Positions 17,572 to 26,836 of a stretch of DNA of 64,000 nucleotides are shown here, piece by piece (position 1 is the first letter of the stretch; the number at the start of each line of letters is the position of its first letter). Both the position numbers and the translations under genes were made by a program. This DNA is from Aliiroseovarius lamellibrachiae. Lineage in GTDB: Bacteria > Pseudomonadota > Alphaproteobacteria > Rhodobacterales > Rhodobacteraceae. The stretch covers positions 372,001-436,000 of the forward strand of contig NZ_JAHEVJ010000002.1 in NCBI RefSeq assembly GCF_018599245.1. Reading direction: 5' to 3'. The notes under the pieces were generated by a model. That model saw nothing but the letters and a program-made list of their open reading frames with translations, was not told the DNA's origin and searched no databases.

Positions 17572-18927
17572 TTACACCGCTTGGCTGTGGCCTGCGGCAT
17601 TCATCTCATAGGCGTCAAAATGACGGGCAATGATCCGCGCCAAGGGGCGTGATGCCTCATGGATGGTCAAGACATTGTCCGAAAGGTCAAAGGTATCAGG
17701 CATAGCGTCTGCCAGACCGTCGGCCATCGACACAAGCCGGGTCACATCGTCATGCAGCTCTTGCGCGACCTGTGCGAAATCGACTTTGAAATCGCATAAG
17801 ATCAGTTCGATAATCCGGCTGCGCACCCAGTCATCCCCGCCAAAGGCGTGGCCTTTTGAGACGGACAAATTACCCGCGCGCGCAGCGGCTTGGTATTTGG
17901 CTGTGGCTGGTTCGTTTTGGGCGTAACCTTGCGGGTAACGGGAAATGGAACTTGCCCCGACACCGATCAACACTTGCGAGGTATCTTCAGTATAGCCTTG
18001 GAAATTGCGGCGCATGGTGCCTGCTTTATGCGCGGTGGCAAGCCCGTCGTCAGGCAGGGCAAAATGGTCGATGCCAATTTCAACAAGGCCCGCATCCAAG
18101 AACATATCCCGCGCGGTGTTGAAAAGCTCTAGCCGCTCTTCTGCAGACGGCAGCGCTTCTGTTGGGATCAGGTTTTGACGGCGCGCCATCCACGGCACAT
18201 GCGCATAGCCAAACAAGGCCACGCGGTCGGGGCCAAGGCTGATCAGCTTCTCAACCGAGTCCGTAATCCGGGCTTGGTTCTGGTGGGGCAACCCATAAAG
18301 GATGTCCATGTTCAGACTGGTGATGCCGCGCGCGCGCAGCCCATCCACCGTCTGTTTGGTGATCTCATAGCTTTGCGGGCGACCGATGACCTCTTGGATC
18401 ATCGGATCAAAGTCCTGCACGCCGATTGAGGCACGGTTCATCCCCGCGGCGGCAAGCGCGTCTAGACGGGCGTCATCAACCTCGGACGGATCGATTTCAA
18501 CCGAGAACTGGGCGTTCTCAGCCAAGGGCATCGTGTCCAGAATGGCGGCGGTCAGATCAGTGATCATGTCCGGTTGCAACAGGGTTGGCGTCCCGCCGCC
18601 CCAATGCAGGTGTTCGATTTTCACGCCGGGCGCCACAAGCCCCTTGATGGTCGCAAGCTCTGTCTTGAGGCTTTCAAGATAGGCGGCCACGGGTTCGGCT
18701 GTTGCGGTGCCTTGCGTGCGACACGCACAGAACCAACACAACCGGCGGCAAAATGGGATGTGAACATAGAGCGACACAGTGTCGCCTGCTGGGATCGCCT
18801 GGATCCAGTTCGCGGCGGTATCGGGGCTGAACCCTGGCTTGAAGTGCAGAGCGGTCGGGTAGCTCGTGTAACGAGGAACCCGCGCATCAAAAAGTCCAAG
18901 GCGTCTGAGTTGCGTAAGTGTTTGCAT
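17572..18927 (-). CDS. hemN: Oxygen-independent coproporphyrinogen III oxidase
   Basis: A 451-residue radical-SAM enzyme that decarboxylates coproporphyrinogen III without oxygen, in haem synthesis. The cluster-binding motif is C60-x3-C64-x2-C67 (HIPFCRRLCWFCAC), followed by HWGGGTPT and the NMDILYGLPHQ segment. The start at 18927 (MQTLTQLRRLGLFD) fits the family; an in-frame start at 18963 would run into the FNR box. It is divergent from fnrL with the box between them, so low-oxygen induction by FnrL is expected. Confidence 0.96.
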   Translation of the reverse strand: MQTLTQLRRLGLFDARVPRYTSYPTALHFKPGFSPDTAANWIQAIPAGDTVSLYVHIPFCRRLCWFCACRTQGTATAEPVAAYLESLKTELATIKGLVAPGVKIEHLHWGGGTPTLLQPDMITDLTAAILDTMPLAENAQFSVEIDPSEVDDARLDALAAAGMNRASIGVQDFDPMIQEVIGRPQSYEITKQTVDGLRARGITSLNMDILYGLPHQNQARITDSVEKLISLGPDRVALFGYAHVPWMARRQNLIPTEALPSAEERLELFNTARDMFLDAGLVEIGIDHFALPDDGLATAHKAGTMRRNFQGYTEDTSQVLIGVGASSISRYPQGYAQNEPATAKYQAAARAGNLSVSKGHAFGGDDWVRSRIIELILCDFKVDFAQVAQELHDDVTRLVSMADGLADAMPDTFDLSDNVLTIHEASRPLARIIARHFDAYEMNAAGHSQAV

Positions 18928-18962
18928 TCGACTAGTCTCTATAGACGAACGCGCGCGCAACA

Positions 18963-18976
18963 TTGATCAGGATCAA
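18963..18976. promoter_or_regulatory. FNR/FnrL box between hemN and fnrL
   Basis: TTGATCAGGATCAA, a perfect TTGAT-N4-ATCAA match. It lies 36 bases upstream of the hemN start and 18 bases upstream of the fnrL start. It can serve hemN activation and fnrL autoregulation. Confidence 0.88.
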
Positions 18977-18993
18977 GCGGGATCAAATTCCCG

Positions 18994-19758
18994 ATGGAAA
19001 ACCTCATGAACACTGCAATTAAAGATCTTAAGTTCAATTCTCGCGAGTGTGGATCATGCCCGATTCGCCACCGGGCTGTTTGTTCGCGTTGCGAACCGGA
19101 CGAATTGGATCGGCTTGAAGAAATCAAGTATTACCGAACTTATGAGGCAGGCCAACCGGTGTTGTGGGCCGGTGATCAGATGGAATTTGTCGCCTCTGTG
19201 GTCAGCGGAATTGCGACCCTTAGCCAAACGATGGAGGATGGGCGCACCCAGATGGTGGGTCTGTTGCTGCCGTCGGACTTTATCGGTCGGCCGGGGCGGG
19301 ATTTTGCACCCTTTGATGTGGTGGCTGTTTCGGATCTGACAGTGTGCTGCTTTCGCAAAAAACCGTTTGAAGAGCTGATGGGCAGCACCCCGTCGATTGG
19401 AACGCGCCTGTTGCAGATGACATTGGATGAACTGGACAGTGCGCGGGAATGGATGCTGATTTTGGGGCGCAAAACAGCCCGCGAAAAGATTGCCAGCCTG
19501 TTGGCCATCTTGGCGCGCCGCGATGCGACGTTGAACCAGTTGACGCCCACCTCTGGTATGGCGCTTGATCTGCCGCTGACACGCGAAGCGATGGCGGATT
19601 ATCTTGGCCTGACGCTTGAGACGGTAAGCCGCCAGATTTCTGCGCTGAAAAAGGCCGGGATCATTGTGCTTGAAGGCAAGCGTCGTGTGATCATTCCAGA
19701 TTTCGCGATCCTGATGGCGGAAACCGGTGATGATTTTGATGGGGGGCCGTTGGCCTGA
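18994..19758 (+). CDS. fnrL: Oxygen-sensing regulator FnrL (Crp/Fnr family)
   Basis: A 254-residue [4Fe-4S]-dependent activator/repressor. N-terminal Cys residues C19, C22, C30 and C33 (ECGSCPIRHRAVCSRC) and C118/C119 in TVCCFRKKPF supply cluster ligands. A cAMP-fold domain follows, then the helix-turn-helix TREAMADYLGLTLETVSRQISALK with the Glu-x-x-Ser-Arg recognition pattern of FNR. ATG 19006 is an alternative start. Neighbouring FNR boxes (ccp, hemN, usp, ccoN, ccoG) are its presumed targets. Confidence 0.97.
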   Translation: MENLMNTAIKDLKFNSRECGSCPIRHRAVCSRCEPDELDRLEEIKYYRTYEAGQPVLWAGDQMEFVASVVSGIATLSQTMEDGRTQMVGLLLPSDFIGRPGRDFAPFDVVAVSDLTVCCFRKKPFEELMGSTPSIGTRLLQMTLDELDSAREWMLILGRKTAREKIASLLAILARRDATLNQLTPTSGMALDLPLTREAMADYLGLTLETVSRQISALKKAGIIVLEGKRRVIIPDFAILMAETGDDFDGGPLA

Positions 19759-19790
19759 CCTAACGACGCACGACGGGTCTCAGACTGTCA

Positions 19791-19822
19791 AAACGAGCCG
19801 TGCCCTACGGCTCGTTTTTTTT
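19791..19822. terminator. Terminator between fnrL and usp
   Basis: AAACGAGCCG and CGGCTCGTTT form a 10-bp stem with a 7-nt loop, followed by further T residues (eight in a row in all). The genes converge here, so it may act in both directions. Confidence 0.9.
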
Positions 19823-19853
19823 GTGCGGTTCTGTCTTCGTGAATGAAGTAGGG

Positions 19854-20693
19854 TCAATGCGCCAGAAATACTGGCTTTGCAGCAACTTCCAGCATGTGTC
19901 GGGTGGCGCCGCCCATAATGGATTCGCGGAACCGCGAATGACCATAAGCACCCATCACAATCAAATCGGCATCTTTGTCACGCGCGTGACGGTTCAGAAT
20001 ATCTGACACGCGGGGCAGGGTGCGCGCCATAACGGTGACCTCTGCGCGCACGCCATGACGCGACAGCATTTGGCTGAGCGCGCCACCGGGGTCCGAGCGT
20101 TCCGGCCCATGGCTGGGCGGGTCGATGATGGCGATGTAAACATTGCGGGCCCTTTGCAAAAACGGCATCGCAAGACGGATGGCACGCAGGGCTTCGGCGC
20201 TTTCATTCCAGGCAACAACCACGTTCTCGAGTGTCTCAGGAAGGGCGGATCCATCTGGCATGATAATCACCGGTGCGGAACCGTTGAACAGCGCGGCCTC
20301 GACCGTGGCTTCGGCGTCATGGCCGCGCCCTTCGCCGTAAGGGCGGGGCAAGACGACAAGGTCGGCGAACCGTGTGTGGTGGGCGATCAAGCCATTGAGG
20401 GCCACCATTTGCGAAGACAGGCAGGTTACGGACCAATCAAAGGTTGCACCGGACAAGGTCTTGCGCGCGTAATCTTCCATTTCAGCGGCCGCATCGCGGG
20501 CCATCGTTAGATTGTCCTGGATCATCATCGCTGAGGCGCCTGCGTAGTAGACACCTTGTTGCGAGTGATCGACGCCAAGGCAAAGCGTGTTCAAATGCGC
20601 CTCGTTGGTGCGGGCGAGGGTCTGTGCGGCCTTGAATGAGGCATCGCACATATTTTCGTCCGTGAGGACGGTGGTGATGGTTTTGTAGTCCAT
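19854..20693 (-). CDS. Universal stress protein, two-domain
   Basis: A 279-residue tandem UspA-type protein. The C-terminal domain carries the ATP-binding pattern G-x2-G-x9-G-T in MGAYGHSRFRESIMGGATRHML; the N-terminal domain is degenerate. The start is MDYKTITTV at 20693; the longer frame to 20798 would run through both FNR boxes. It is divergent from ccoN, with an FNR-type box 55 bases upstream, so it probably belongs to the low-oxygen response, as the usp gene does at this locus in relatives. Confidence 0.92.
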   Translation of the reverse strand: MDYKTITTVLTDENMCDASFKAAQTLARTNEAHLNTLCLGVDHSQQGVYYAGASAMMIQDNLTMARDAAAEMEDYARKTLSGATFDWSVTCLSSQMVALNGLIAHHTRFADLVVLPRPYGEGRGHDAEATVEAALFNGSAPVIIMPDGSALPETLENVVVAWNESAEALRAIRLAMPFLQRARNVYIAIIDPPSHGPERSDPGGALSQMLSRHGVRAEVTVMARTLPRVSDILNRHARDKDADLIVMGAYGHSRFRESIMGGATRHMLEVAAKPVFLAH

Positions 20694-20747
20694 GGACGGC
20701 TCCTGAAGGTATTGTCCATAGCCTGCACAACCCCCACCTGCGACGCT

Positions 20748-20761
20748 TTGACATGGGTCAA
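20748..20761. promoter_or_regulatory. FNR-type box, usp side
   Basis: TTGACATGGGTCAA, the TTGAC-N4-GTCAA variant of the FNR consensus, perfectly symmetrical in its arms. Centre 61 bases before the usp start. Confidence 0.75.
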
Positions 20762-20791
20762 AGGCAAGAAAACAGCCTTGGTGCGACAGTT

Positions 20792-20805
20792 TTGACATGG
20801 ATCAA
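20792..20805. promoter_or_regulatory. FNR-type box, ccoN side
   Basis: TTGACATGGATCAA, one TTGAC half and one perfect ATCAA half. It lies 44 bp (centre to centre) from the usp-side box and 106 bases before the ccoN start. Confidence 0.8.
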
Positions 20806-20911
20806 GGTAGTCACTAGGGGATAGGTCCAAACCGACAAAAGTCGACAAGTGTGTCCGAATCCCAGTTTTTCAAGGCGGGCACATTCATGACAGAGACGAA
20901 GGGACGCAAAA

Positions 20912-22510
20912 ATGTGGGATTACCTAAAATTGGTAGTGTTTGGCCTGATTGCAGTTTTGGCCGCCATTGCCGCTAGCTATGCTCGCGATCTCGCGTATGG
21001 GGTGCATGCCATCCTGGTGACGCTTATCGCGACTGGCCTTTTTGTTTATTCACTGAAAAAAGTGGGTGAACCTAAAGTTGTTGAAACAGGATATATGGAT
21101 GGGCCCATACGTGTGGGCGTGGCGCTGACGGCCTTTTGGGGCGCGGTTGGCTTTTTGGTTGGGACGTTCATTGCGTTCCAGTTGGCCTTTCCGCAATTGA
21201 ACTTCGGCTGGGCCGAGGGGTATTTGAACTTTGGTCGCTTGCGTCCGCTGCACACCTCTGCAGTGATTTTCGCATTTGGCGGTACCGCGCTGATCACCAG
21301 CTCGTTCTATATTGTTCAGCGCACCAGTGGCGCGCGCCTTTGGGGCGGCAATCTGGCATGGTTTGTGTTCTGGGGATATCAGCTTTTCATCGTGCTGGCA
21401 GCCACCGGATATCTGTTGGGTGCAACCCAATCGAAAGAATATGCAGAGCCTGAATGGTACACCGACCTGTGGTTGACCGTTGTTTGGGTTGCTTATCTTC
21501 TGGTGTTCCTTGGCACGTTGATAAAGCGCAAAGAGCCGCATATCTATGTGGCCAACTGGTTCTATCTGTCGTTCATTGTGACCATCGCGATGTTGCATGT
21601 TGTGAACAACCTGGCGTTGCCAGTTTCGATCTTTGGGTCGAAATCGGTTCAGCTCTTCTCGGGTGTGCAGGATGCAATGACACAGTGGTGGTACGGCCAC
21701 AACGCTGTTGGCTTTTTCCTGACCGCGGGCTTCCTTGGCATGATGTACTACTTTGTACCAAAGCAAGCTGAACGTCCGGTTTTCTCGTACAAACTGTCGA
21801 TCATCCACTTCTGGGCTTTGATCTTCCTGTATATCTGGGCTGGTCCTCACCACCTGCACTATACCGCTTTGCCCGATTGGGCTGGGACTTTGGGTATGGT
21901 CTTCTCGGTTATCCTGTGGATGCCGTCCTGGGGTGGTATGATCAACGGTCTGATGACCCTGTCTGGTGCATGGGATAAACTGCGCACCGACCCGATCATT
22001 CGTATGATGGTTGTGTCGATCGGTTTCTACGGCATGTCGACCTTTGAAGGTCCGATGATGTCGATCCGCGCGGTGAACGCCTTGTCACACTATACCGACT
22101 GGACCATTGGTCACGTACACTCTGGTGCGCTTGGTTGGAACGGCATGATCACCTTTGGTGCCTTGTACTTCCTGACGCCGAGACTGTGGAACCGTACCGG
22201 TCTTTACAGCCTTCGTCTGGTCAGCTGGCACTTCTGGCTCGCCACCATCGGTATCGTTCTGTACGCATCGTCGATGTGGGTGACCGGTATTCTCGAAGGT
22301 CTGATGTGGCGTGAAGTTGACGCACAAGGCTTCCTTGTGAACTCGTTCGCTGACACCGTGTCTGCCAAATTCCCAATGTATGTGGTTCGTGGTCTGGGTG
22401 GGGTTCTGTTCCTCTCGGGTGCATTGATCATGTGCTACAACCTTTTGATGACCGTATTGCGCGCTCCAGCTCAAGAAGCTGAAGCTCCCGCTGCGGCTCC
22501 GGCTGAATAA
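20912..22510 (+). CDS. ccoN: cbb3-type cytochrome c oxidase subunit I
   Basis: The catalytic subunit of the high-affinity oxidase, 532 residues, about twelve to fourteen membrane helices. It binds haem b, haem b3 and CuB; candidate ligands are seen in [30 protein letters not shown] (with the Tyr typical of cbb3) and [13 protein letters not shown]. It ends in an Ala/Pro/Glu-rich tail. First gene of ccoNOQP, behind the FNR-type box. The codon bias is strong towards the end, fitting high expression. Confidence 0.98.
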   Translation: MWDYLKLVVFGLIAVLAAIAASYARDLAYGVHAILVTLIATGLFVYSLKKVGEPKVVETGYMDGPIRVGVALTAFWGAVGFLVGTFIAFQLAFPQLNFGWAEGYLNFGRLRPLHTSAVIFAFGGTALITSSFYIVQRTSGARLWGGNLAWFVFWGYQLFIVLAATGYLLGATQSKEYAEPEWYTDLWLTVVWVAYLLVFLGTLIKRKEPHIYVANWFYLSFIVTIAMLHVVNNLALPVSIFGSKSVQLFSGVQDAMTQWWYGHNAVGFFLTAGFLGMMYYFVPKQAERPVFSYKLSIIHFWALIFLYIWAGPHHLHYTALPDWAGTLGMVFSVILWMPSWGGMINGLMTLSGAWDKLRTDPIIRMMVVSIGFYGMSTFEGPMMSIRAVNALSHYTDWTIGHVHSGALGWNGMITFGALYFLTPRLWNRTGLYSLRLVSWHFWLATIGIVLYASSMWVTGILEGLMWREVDAQGFLVNSFADTVSAKFPMYVVRGLGGVLFLSGALIMCYNLLMTVLRAPAQEAEAPAAAPAE

Positions 22511-22523
22511 GGAGGGGATGACG

Positions 22524-23258
22524 ATGGGAATTCTTGATAAACACGTTGTTCTTGAAAAGAACGCAACGCTCTTGCTCGTCTCCAGCCTTTTGGTGGTGAG
22601 CATCGGCGGCATGGTTGAAATCGCACCGCTCTTCTACCTCGAAAATACCATCGAGGACGTAGAAGGCATGCGCCCCTACTCGCCGCTTGAGCTGGAAGGT
22701 CGGAACATTTATGTGCGCGAAGGCTGTTATGTCTGTCACTCGCAAATGATCCGCCCAATGCGTGACGAAGTTGAACGGTATGGTCACTATTCACTGGCCG
22801 CAGAAAGCCAGTATGACCACCCGTTCCAATGGGGATCCAAACGGACAGGTCCTGACCTTGCCCGTGTTGGGGCCCGGTATTCGGACGATTGGCATGTGGA
22901 TCACCTTTCGGATCCACAGTCGGTTGTTCCGGAATCGGTGATGCCTAAATATGCCTTCCTGGCAGAGCGTATAATCAGTCCGAAATATGTTCGGGACCTT
23001 CTGGAGGCCAATGCACTTGTCGGTGTGCCTTACACCGAAGAGCAATTGGCATCCGCCGAGGCTGATTGGTTGACCCAAGCAGACCCCGAAGGTGACAACT
23101 CCGATGTTGATGCATTGATGGCTCGTTATCCAAAAGCGCAAGCGCGCAACTTTGATGGCAAGCCGGGTGTGTCGGAAATGGACGCACTGATCGCCTATTT
23201 GCAGATGTTGGGCACATTGGTTGATTTCTCGACCTTTACACCTGACGCAAGCCGGTAA
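22524..23258 (+). CDS. ccoO: cbb3-type cytochrome c oxidase subunit II
   Basis: A membrane-anchored monohaem cytochrome c of 244 residues that passes electrons to CcoN. One N-terminal helix (about 14-35) is followed by the haem site C68-x-x-C71-H72 (CYVCH) and the family's [18 protein letters not shown] segment. ATG 22524 is preferred because GGAGG (22511-22515) lies eight bases before it; ATG 22518 in the same frame would be too close. Thirteen bases after ccoN. Confidence 0.97.
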   Translation: MGILDKHVVLEKNATLLLVSSLLVVSIGGMVEIAPLFYLENTIEDVEGMRPYSPLELEGRNIYVREGCYVCHSQMIRPMRDEVERYGHYSLAAESQYDHPFQWGSKRTGPDLARVGARYSDDWHVDHLSDPQSVVPESVMPKYAFLAERIISPKYVRDLLEANALVGVPYTEEQLASAEADWLTQADPEGDNSDVDALMARYPKAQARNFDGKPGVSEMDALIAYLQMLGTLVDFSTFTPDASR

Positions 23259-23267
23259 GGAGCTGGG

Positions 23268-23447
23268 ATGATGGATACATATAGCCTTATGCGTTTGTTC
23301 GCAGACAGCTGGGTCCTTTTGGCCATGTTTTTCTTTTTCCTCGGGGTTGTGTTCTGGGCGTTTCGCCCAGGCAGCCGCGCGGTGCATGACGACACGGCCT
23401 CCATCCCCTTCCGCCATGAAGACAAACCTGCCGGTGACCGGGACTAA
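23268..23447 (+). CDS. ccoQ: cbb3-type cytochrome c oxidase subunit CcoQ
   Basis: A 59-residue single-helix protein (helix about residues 15-31, rich in Phe/Val/Leu), then a basic and an acidic stretch (FRPGSRAVHDDTASIPF). CcoQ stabilises the oxidase complex. It lies between ccoO (9-base gap) and ccoP. AAGGAG precedes; ATG 23271 immediately after the first ATG is an equal candidate. Confidence 0.9.
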   Translation: MMDTYSLMRLFADSWVLLAMFFFFLGVVFWAFRPGSRAVHDDTASIPFRHEDKPAGDRD

Positions 23448-23491
23448 CGTTATGTTAATCCCCCGGCGCTCAGCTCAAGGAGTTGTGGCAA

Positions 23492-24376
23492 ATGAGTAAA
23501 AAACCTGTTGAGAAGAAAAAGGTCGAGACCACCGGCCACAAATGGGACGGGATTGAAGAATTTAACAATCCGTTGCCCCGTTGGTGGGTCTGGGTGTTCT
23601 ATTTGACCATCGTTTGGGGTATTTGGTATTCCATCGCTTACCCCGCTTGGCCCATGATCAAAGGTGCGACAGCTGGCTATCTTGGCTGGTCCACCCGTGG
23701 TGACGTTGCCGAGGAAATTCAGCGGTTCAAAGATATGAACAGCGCGCTGGAAACCGAATTGGCCAGTGCTGATCTGACCACACTTGAACGTGGTTCGGAA
23801 CTTCACAACTACGCCATCCAGTCAGGCGGTGCGACCTTTGCGACCTTCTGTTCGCAATGTCACGGTGCGGGTGCCAACGGCATCACCGAAGGTTCGGGCT
23901 ATCCGAACCTTTTGGACAATGACTGGCTGTGGGGTGGGTCGATCGAAGAGATCCAGACTACGGTGACCCACGGGATCCGTTCGATGGATTTCGAAGACGA
24001 CACCCGTTTCTCGGAAATGCCAGCCTTTGGCGACGACTATCTGTCGGATGAGGAAATCGGCCAAGTTGCAAACTATGTGATGAGCCTGTCGCCCGTCACC
24101 AAAGCAGATGCTGATGCCACTCTGGCTGAGGCGGGTGCAATGGTGTTCGCAGACAATTGTTCGGCGTGTCACTCTGAAGATGGTACCGGGGATCGTTCGC
24201 AAGGCGCACCAAACCTGGCCGACGCCATCTGGCTTTACGGCAACACCGAAGATGAAATCATCCACACGATTTCTGTTGGTCCAAAAGGCGTGATGCCGGC
24301 GTGGAAAGGCAAGCTTTCCGACAGCCAAATCAACGCTGTTGCGACCTATGTACATGGATTGGGCGGCGGCGAATAA
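23492..24376 (+). CDS. ccoP: cbb3-type cytochrome c oxidase subunit III (di-haem)
   Basis: A 294-residue subunit with one N-terminal membrane helix (about 31-50, WWVWVFYLTIVWGIWY) and two cytochrome c domains with C120-x-x-C123-H124 (CSQCH) and C223-x-x-C226-H227 (CSACH). It receives electrons from soluble or membrane cytochrome c. ATG 23492 is chosen (AAGGAG nine bases upstream) over TTG 23483. Last gene of the operon, followed by a strong terminator. Confidence 0.97.
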   Translation: MSKKPVEKKKVETTGHKWDGIEEFNNPLPRWWVWVFYLTIVWGIWYSIAYPAWPMIKGATAGYLGWSTRGDVAEEIQRFKDMNSALETELASADLTTLERGSELHNYAIQSGGATFATFCSQCHGAGANGITEGSGYPNLLDNDWLWGGSIEEIQTTVTHGIRSMDFEDDTRFSEMPAFGDDYLSDEEIGQVANYVMSLSPVTKADADATLAEAGAMVFADNCSACHSEDGTGDRSQGAPNLADAIWLYGNTEDEIIHTISVGPKGVMPAWKGKLSDSQINAVATYVHGLGGGE

Positions 24377-24478
24377 GCCATCGACCAACCCAAATCTGAT
24401 CCGGGGCCTCACTCCCCGGCTCGGCACCAGCCCCTGATCCTGTTCGCGCGTTTCTCCGGGGTTGGTGCCATCTAATAG

Positions 24479-24508
24479 AAAAGCCCGGCCTTTGGTCCGG
24501 GCTTTTTT
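24479..24508 (+). terminator. Terminator of ccoNOQP
   Basis: AAAAGCCCGGCC and GGTCCGGGCTTTT form a 12-bp stem with a bulge, loop TTT, ending in six T residues. Separates ccoNOQP from ccoGHIS. Confidence 0.9.
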
Positions 24509-24791
24509 CATGCTATCTACAGATGTTGAAAAGGCTGTGTAATTTGCCTTTGGCGAAGAGCGGAAAACTGATTTTTGCGCAAAATCACTGACGGCTCGAT
24601 CGGACGCTCTGGTGTGAGGCGAACGCCCCCAAGTGATTTGCCACAAAGGATTGCGGTGTCACGTTGATAACTGAATTGTTGCAGGTGCGGCCTTTTGACG
24701 GGCTGCGACGAGACGTCACCGCGACAAAATTGAAAATTAAATAATAACAATAGCTTAAGGCGACGCTTCGCATGTTCAATAATGAAAATTT
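24509..24791. other. Intergenic region without recognisable gene
   Basis: About 280 bases between the ccoP terminator and the ccoG FNR box. I see no convincing gene. It contains a 12-bp palindrome TTTTGCGCAAAA at 24573-24584 and an AT-rich stretch from about 24725. Confidence 0.5.
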
Positions 24792-24805
24792 TTGATCCAC
24801 ATCAA
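24792..24805. promoter_or_regulatory. FNR/FnrL box upstream of ccoG
   Basis: TTGATCCACATCAA, a perfect TTGAT-N4-ATCAA match. About 23 bases downstream TACTAA (24828-24833) could be the -10 of a class II FNR promoter, predicting a start near 24840 and a leader of about 29 bases. Confidence 0.87.
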
Positions 24806-24868
24806 TGCTGAAATGTAGAATAATTCTTACTAACAAACTCTCACGATTATCAGGACAGGACCCTGTCA

Positions 24869-26281
24869 ATGTCAGACGCCCCGGAACAGCTATACGCCGC
24901 CCGCGAACCCGTATTCCCAAAACGGGTCAAAGGCATTTTCCGCAGCCTTAAGTGGTGGATCATGGGGATTACCCTTGGTCTTTATTATCTTGCACCGTGG
25001 ATCCGTTGGGACCGCGGTCCCAACCTGCCGAACCAAGCGATTTTGGTCGATATGGCCAACCGCCGGTTCTATTTCTTCTGGATCGAAATCTGGCCGCATG
25101 AATTTTATTTCATCGCCGGGCTTTTGATTATGGCCGGGCTGGGCTTGTTCCTGTTCACCTCTGCCGCTGGGCGGGTCTGGTGTGGTTATGCTTGCCCACA
25201 AACGGTCTGGACCGATTTGTTTATTTTGGTGGAACGCTGGGTCGAAGGGGACCGCAACGCGCGGCTTCGTCTGCACCGCCAGAAATGGAACGGCGAGAAA
25301 GTTCGTAAGCGTTTGGTTAAGTTCCTTCTTTGGATCGTCATTGCGGTTGCAACTGGTGGGGCGTGGGTATTTTACTTTGCTGATGCGCCGACATTGTTGA
25401 AAGATCTTGTCACGGGGCAAGCCCACCCGGTGGCTTACACAACAGTGTTGGTGTTGACGGCCACAACCTTTTTCTTTGGCGGGATCGCGCGCGAGCAGAT
25501 TTGTATTTACGCCTGCCCTTGGCCCCGCATTCAAGCGGCGATGATGGACGAAGATACCATCACCATCGCCTATCGTGACTGGCGTGGGGAACCCCGTGGG
25601 CGTGGTAAAGCCCGCGATGATCTGGGCGATTGTATCGATTGCAACGCTTGTGTGAACGTCTGTCCAATGGGCATCGACATTCGCGACGGTCAGCAAATGG
25701 AATGCATCACCTGTGGTCTCTGTATCGATGCCTGTGATGACATGATGGCTAAGGTCGGCAAAGAACGCGGGCTGATTGATTATCTTGCTTGGAAAGACGA
25801 AACCAGCGAGCGTGCAGGTAATCAAAAAGTACCGGTGATCAAACACCTGCTGCGCCCGCGTACCATACTTTATGTAAGCCTCTGGGCCGCAGTTGGCATC
25901 GGGCTGACCGTGTTGTTGTTTGTGCGCCCGGCCGTGGACGTGACAGTTCGCCCAGTGCGCAATCCAACCTATGTAACCCTTTCTGACGGTGCGGTTCGCA
26001 ACACCTATGATGTGGGTGTGCGCAACCGTCATGGCGAGGAATGGCCCTATTACTTTGCGCTGCCGCTTGGTTCGGATCTGGAACTGGAACTGGAAGGGTC
26101 GGACAAACTTGTGTTAGTTGCTAATCCTGATACCGAAGCCAAACAGCGTGTGTATGTGATTGCCCCTGCCGGTTCGGAGGCCGCCACCAAAGACCGCACT
26201 GAAATCCGGCTTTGGATTGTGGATGGGGTAACGGGTGATCGGACCTACCATGATACTGTGTTTAACGGGCGTGGCCGCTAA
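24869..26281 (+). CDS. ccoG: cbb3 oxidase assembly protein CcoG (FixG/RdxA-type)
   Basis: A 470-residue membrane iron-sulfur protein needed for copper delivery/maturation of cbb3 oxidase. About five membrane helices surround the motifs WCGYACPQTVW and YACPWPRIQ. Two ferredoxin-type [4Fe-4S] sites follow (CIDCNACVNVCP and CITCGLCIDAC, around residues 255-290). The C-terminal 120 residues form a periplasmic Ig-like domain. First gene of ccoGHIS, behind its own FNR box. Confidence 0.97.
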   Translation: MSDAPEQLYAAREPVFPKRVKGIFRSLKWWIMGITLGLYYLAPWIRWDRGPNLPNQAILVDMANRRFYFFWIEIWPHEFYFIAGLLIMAGLGLFLFTSAAGRVWCGYACPQTVWTDLFILVERWVEGDRNARLRLHRQKWNGEKVRKRLVKFLLWIVIAVATGGAWVFYFADAPTLLKDLVTGQAHPVAYTTVLVLTATTFFFGGIAREQICIYACPWPRIQAAMMDEDTITIAYRDWRGEPRGRGKARDDLGDCIDCNACVNVCPMGIDIRDGQQMECITCGLCIDACDDMMAKVGKERGLIDYLAWKDETSERAGNQKVPVIKHLLRPRTILYVSLWAAVGIGLTVLLFVRPAVDVTVRPVRNPTYVTLSDGAVRNTYDVGVRNRHGEEWPYYFALPLGSDLELELEGSDKLVLVANPDTEAKQRVYVIAPAGSEAATKDRTEIRLWIVDGVTGDRTYHDTVFNGRGR

Positions 26282-26321
26282 GGCCCGCCCCAACCGGCCG
26301 ACGCCATTTGGGACAAGAAAT

Positions 26322-26822
26322 ATGAAACAAGAGACAGGTAAAAATGAGGCTGGCAAAAAAGAATTTGTGCTGACCGGCAAGCATGTGCTGGCCATCACCG
26401 TGTCGGCCTTTGCCATTATCATCGGCGTGAATGTGTTCATGGCCTATTCGGCGATCACGACCTTTCCCGGGCTGGAGACTAAAAACTCCTATGTGGCCAG
26501 TCAGCAGTTTAATCGCCTGAAGGCCGCACAAGAGGGGCTGGGGTGGGATGTGGGCGCCAAGATCGAAGGGGAAACTCTGATCTTGGACATCAAAGACAAA
26601 GCCGGTGATCCGGTTAAGGTGGCGTCGATTTATGCCATCCTCGGTCGTGCGACCCAAGTGAAAGATGATCAAGAACCCGCGTTCACCCAAAGCTCCACCG
26701 GGGCCTATGTTGCCAATGTCGGTGCGTTGGATGGCGGGAACTGGAATTTGCGCCTGAATGCCACCGCTGAAAATGGCGTGACGTTTCAACAGCGCATCCA
26801 AATCTTTTTGTCTGAGAGTTAA
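26322..26822 (+). CDS. ccoH: cbb3 oxidase assembly protein CcoH (FixH)
   Basis: A 166-residue single-span protein (helix about residues 22-42, FVLTGKHVLAITVSAFAIIIGVN-type start) with a periplasmic FixH domain including the NSYVASQQFN segment and a C-terminal beta-rich region (NWNLRLNATAENG). It acts with CcoI and CcoG in cbb3 oxidase biogenesis. The longer frame from 26235 would overlap ccoG; ATG 26322 lies 40 bases after the ccoG stop. Confidence 0.93.
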   Translation: MKQETGKNEAGKKEFVLTGKHVLAITVSAFAIIIGVNVFMAYSAITTFPGLETKNSYVASQQFNRLKAAQEGLGWDVGAKIEGETLILDIKDKAGDPVKVASIYAILGRATQVKDDQEPAFTQSSTGAYVANVGALDGGNWNLRLNATAENGVTFQQRIQIFLSES

Positions 26823-26836
26823 TCCAAAGGTTTCTC

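Noticed and set aside
24890-26032. 380-residue minus-strand frame across ccoG
   Set aside because: Opposite-strand shadow of a well-conserved gene, low-complexity composition.
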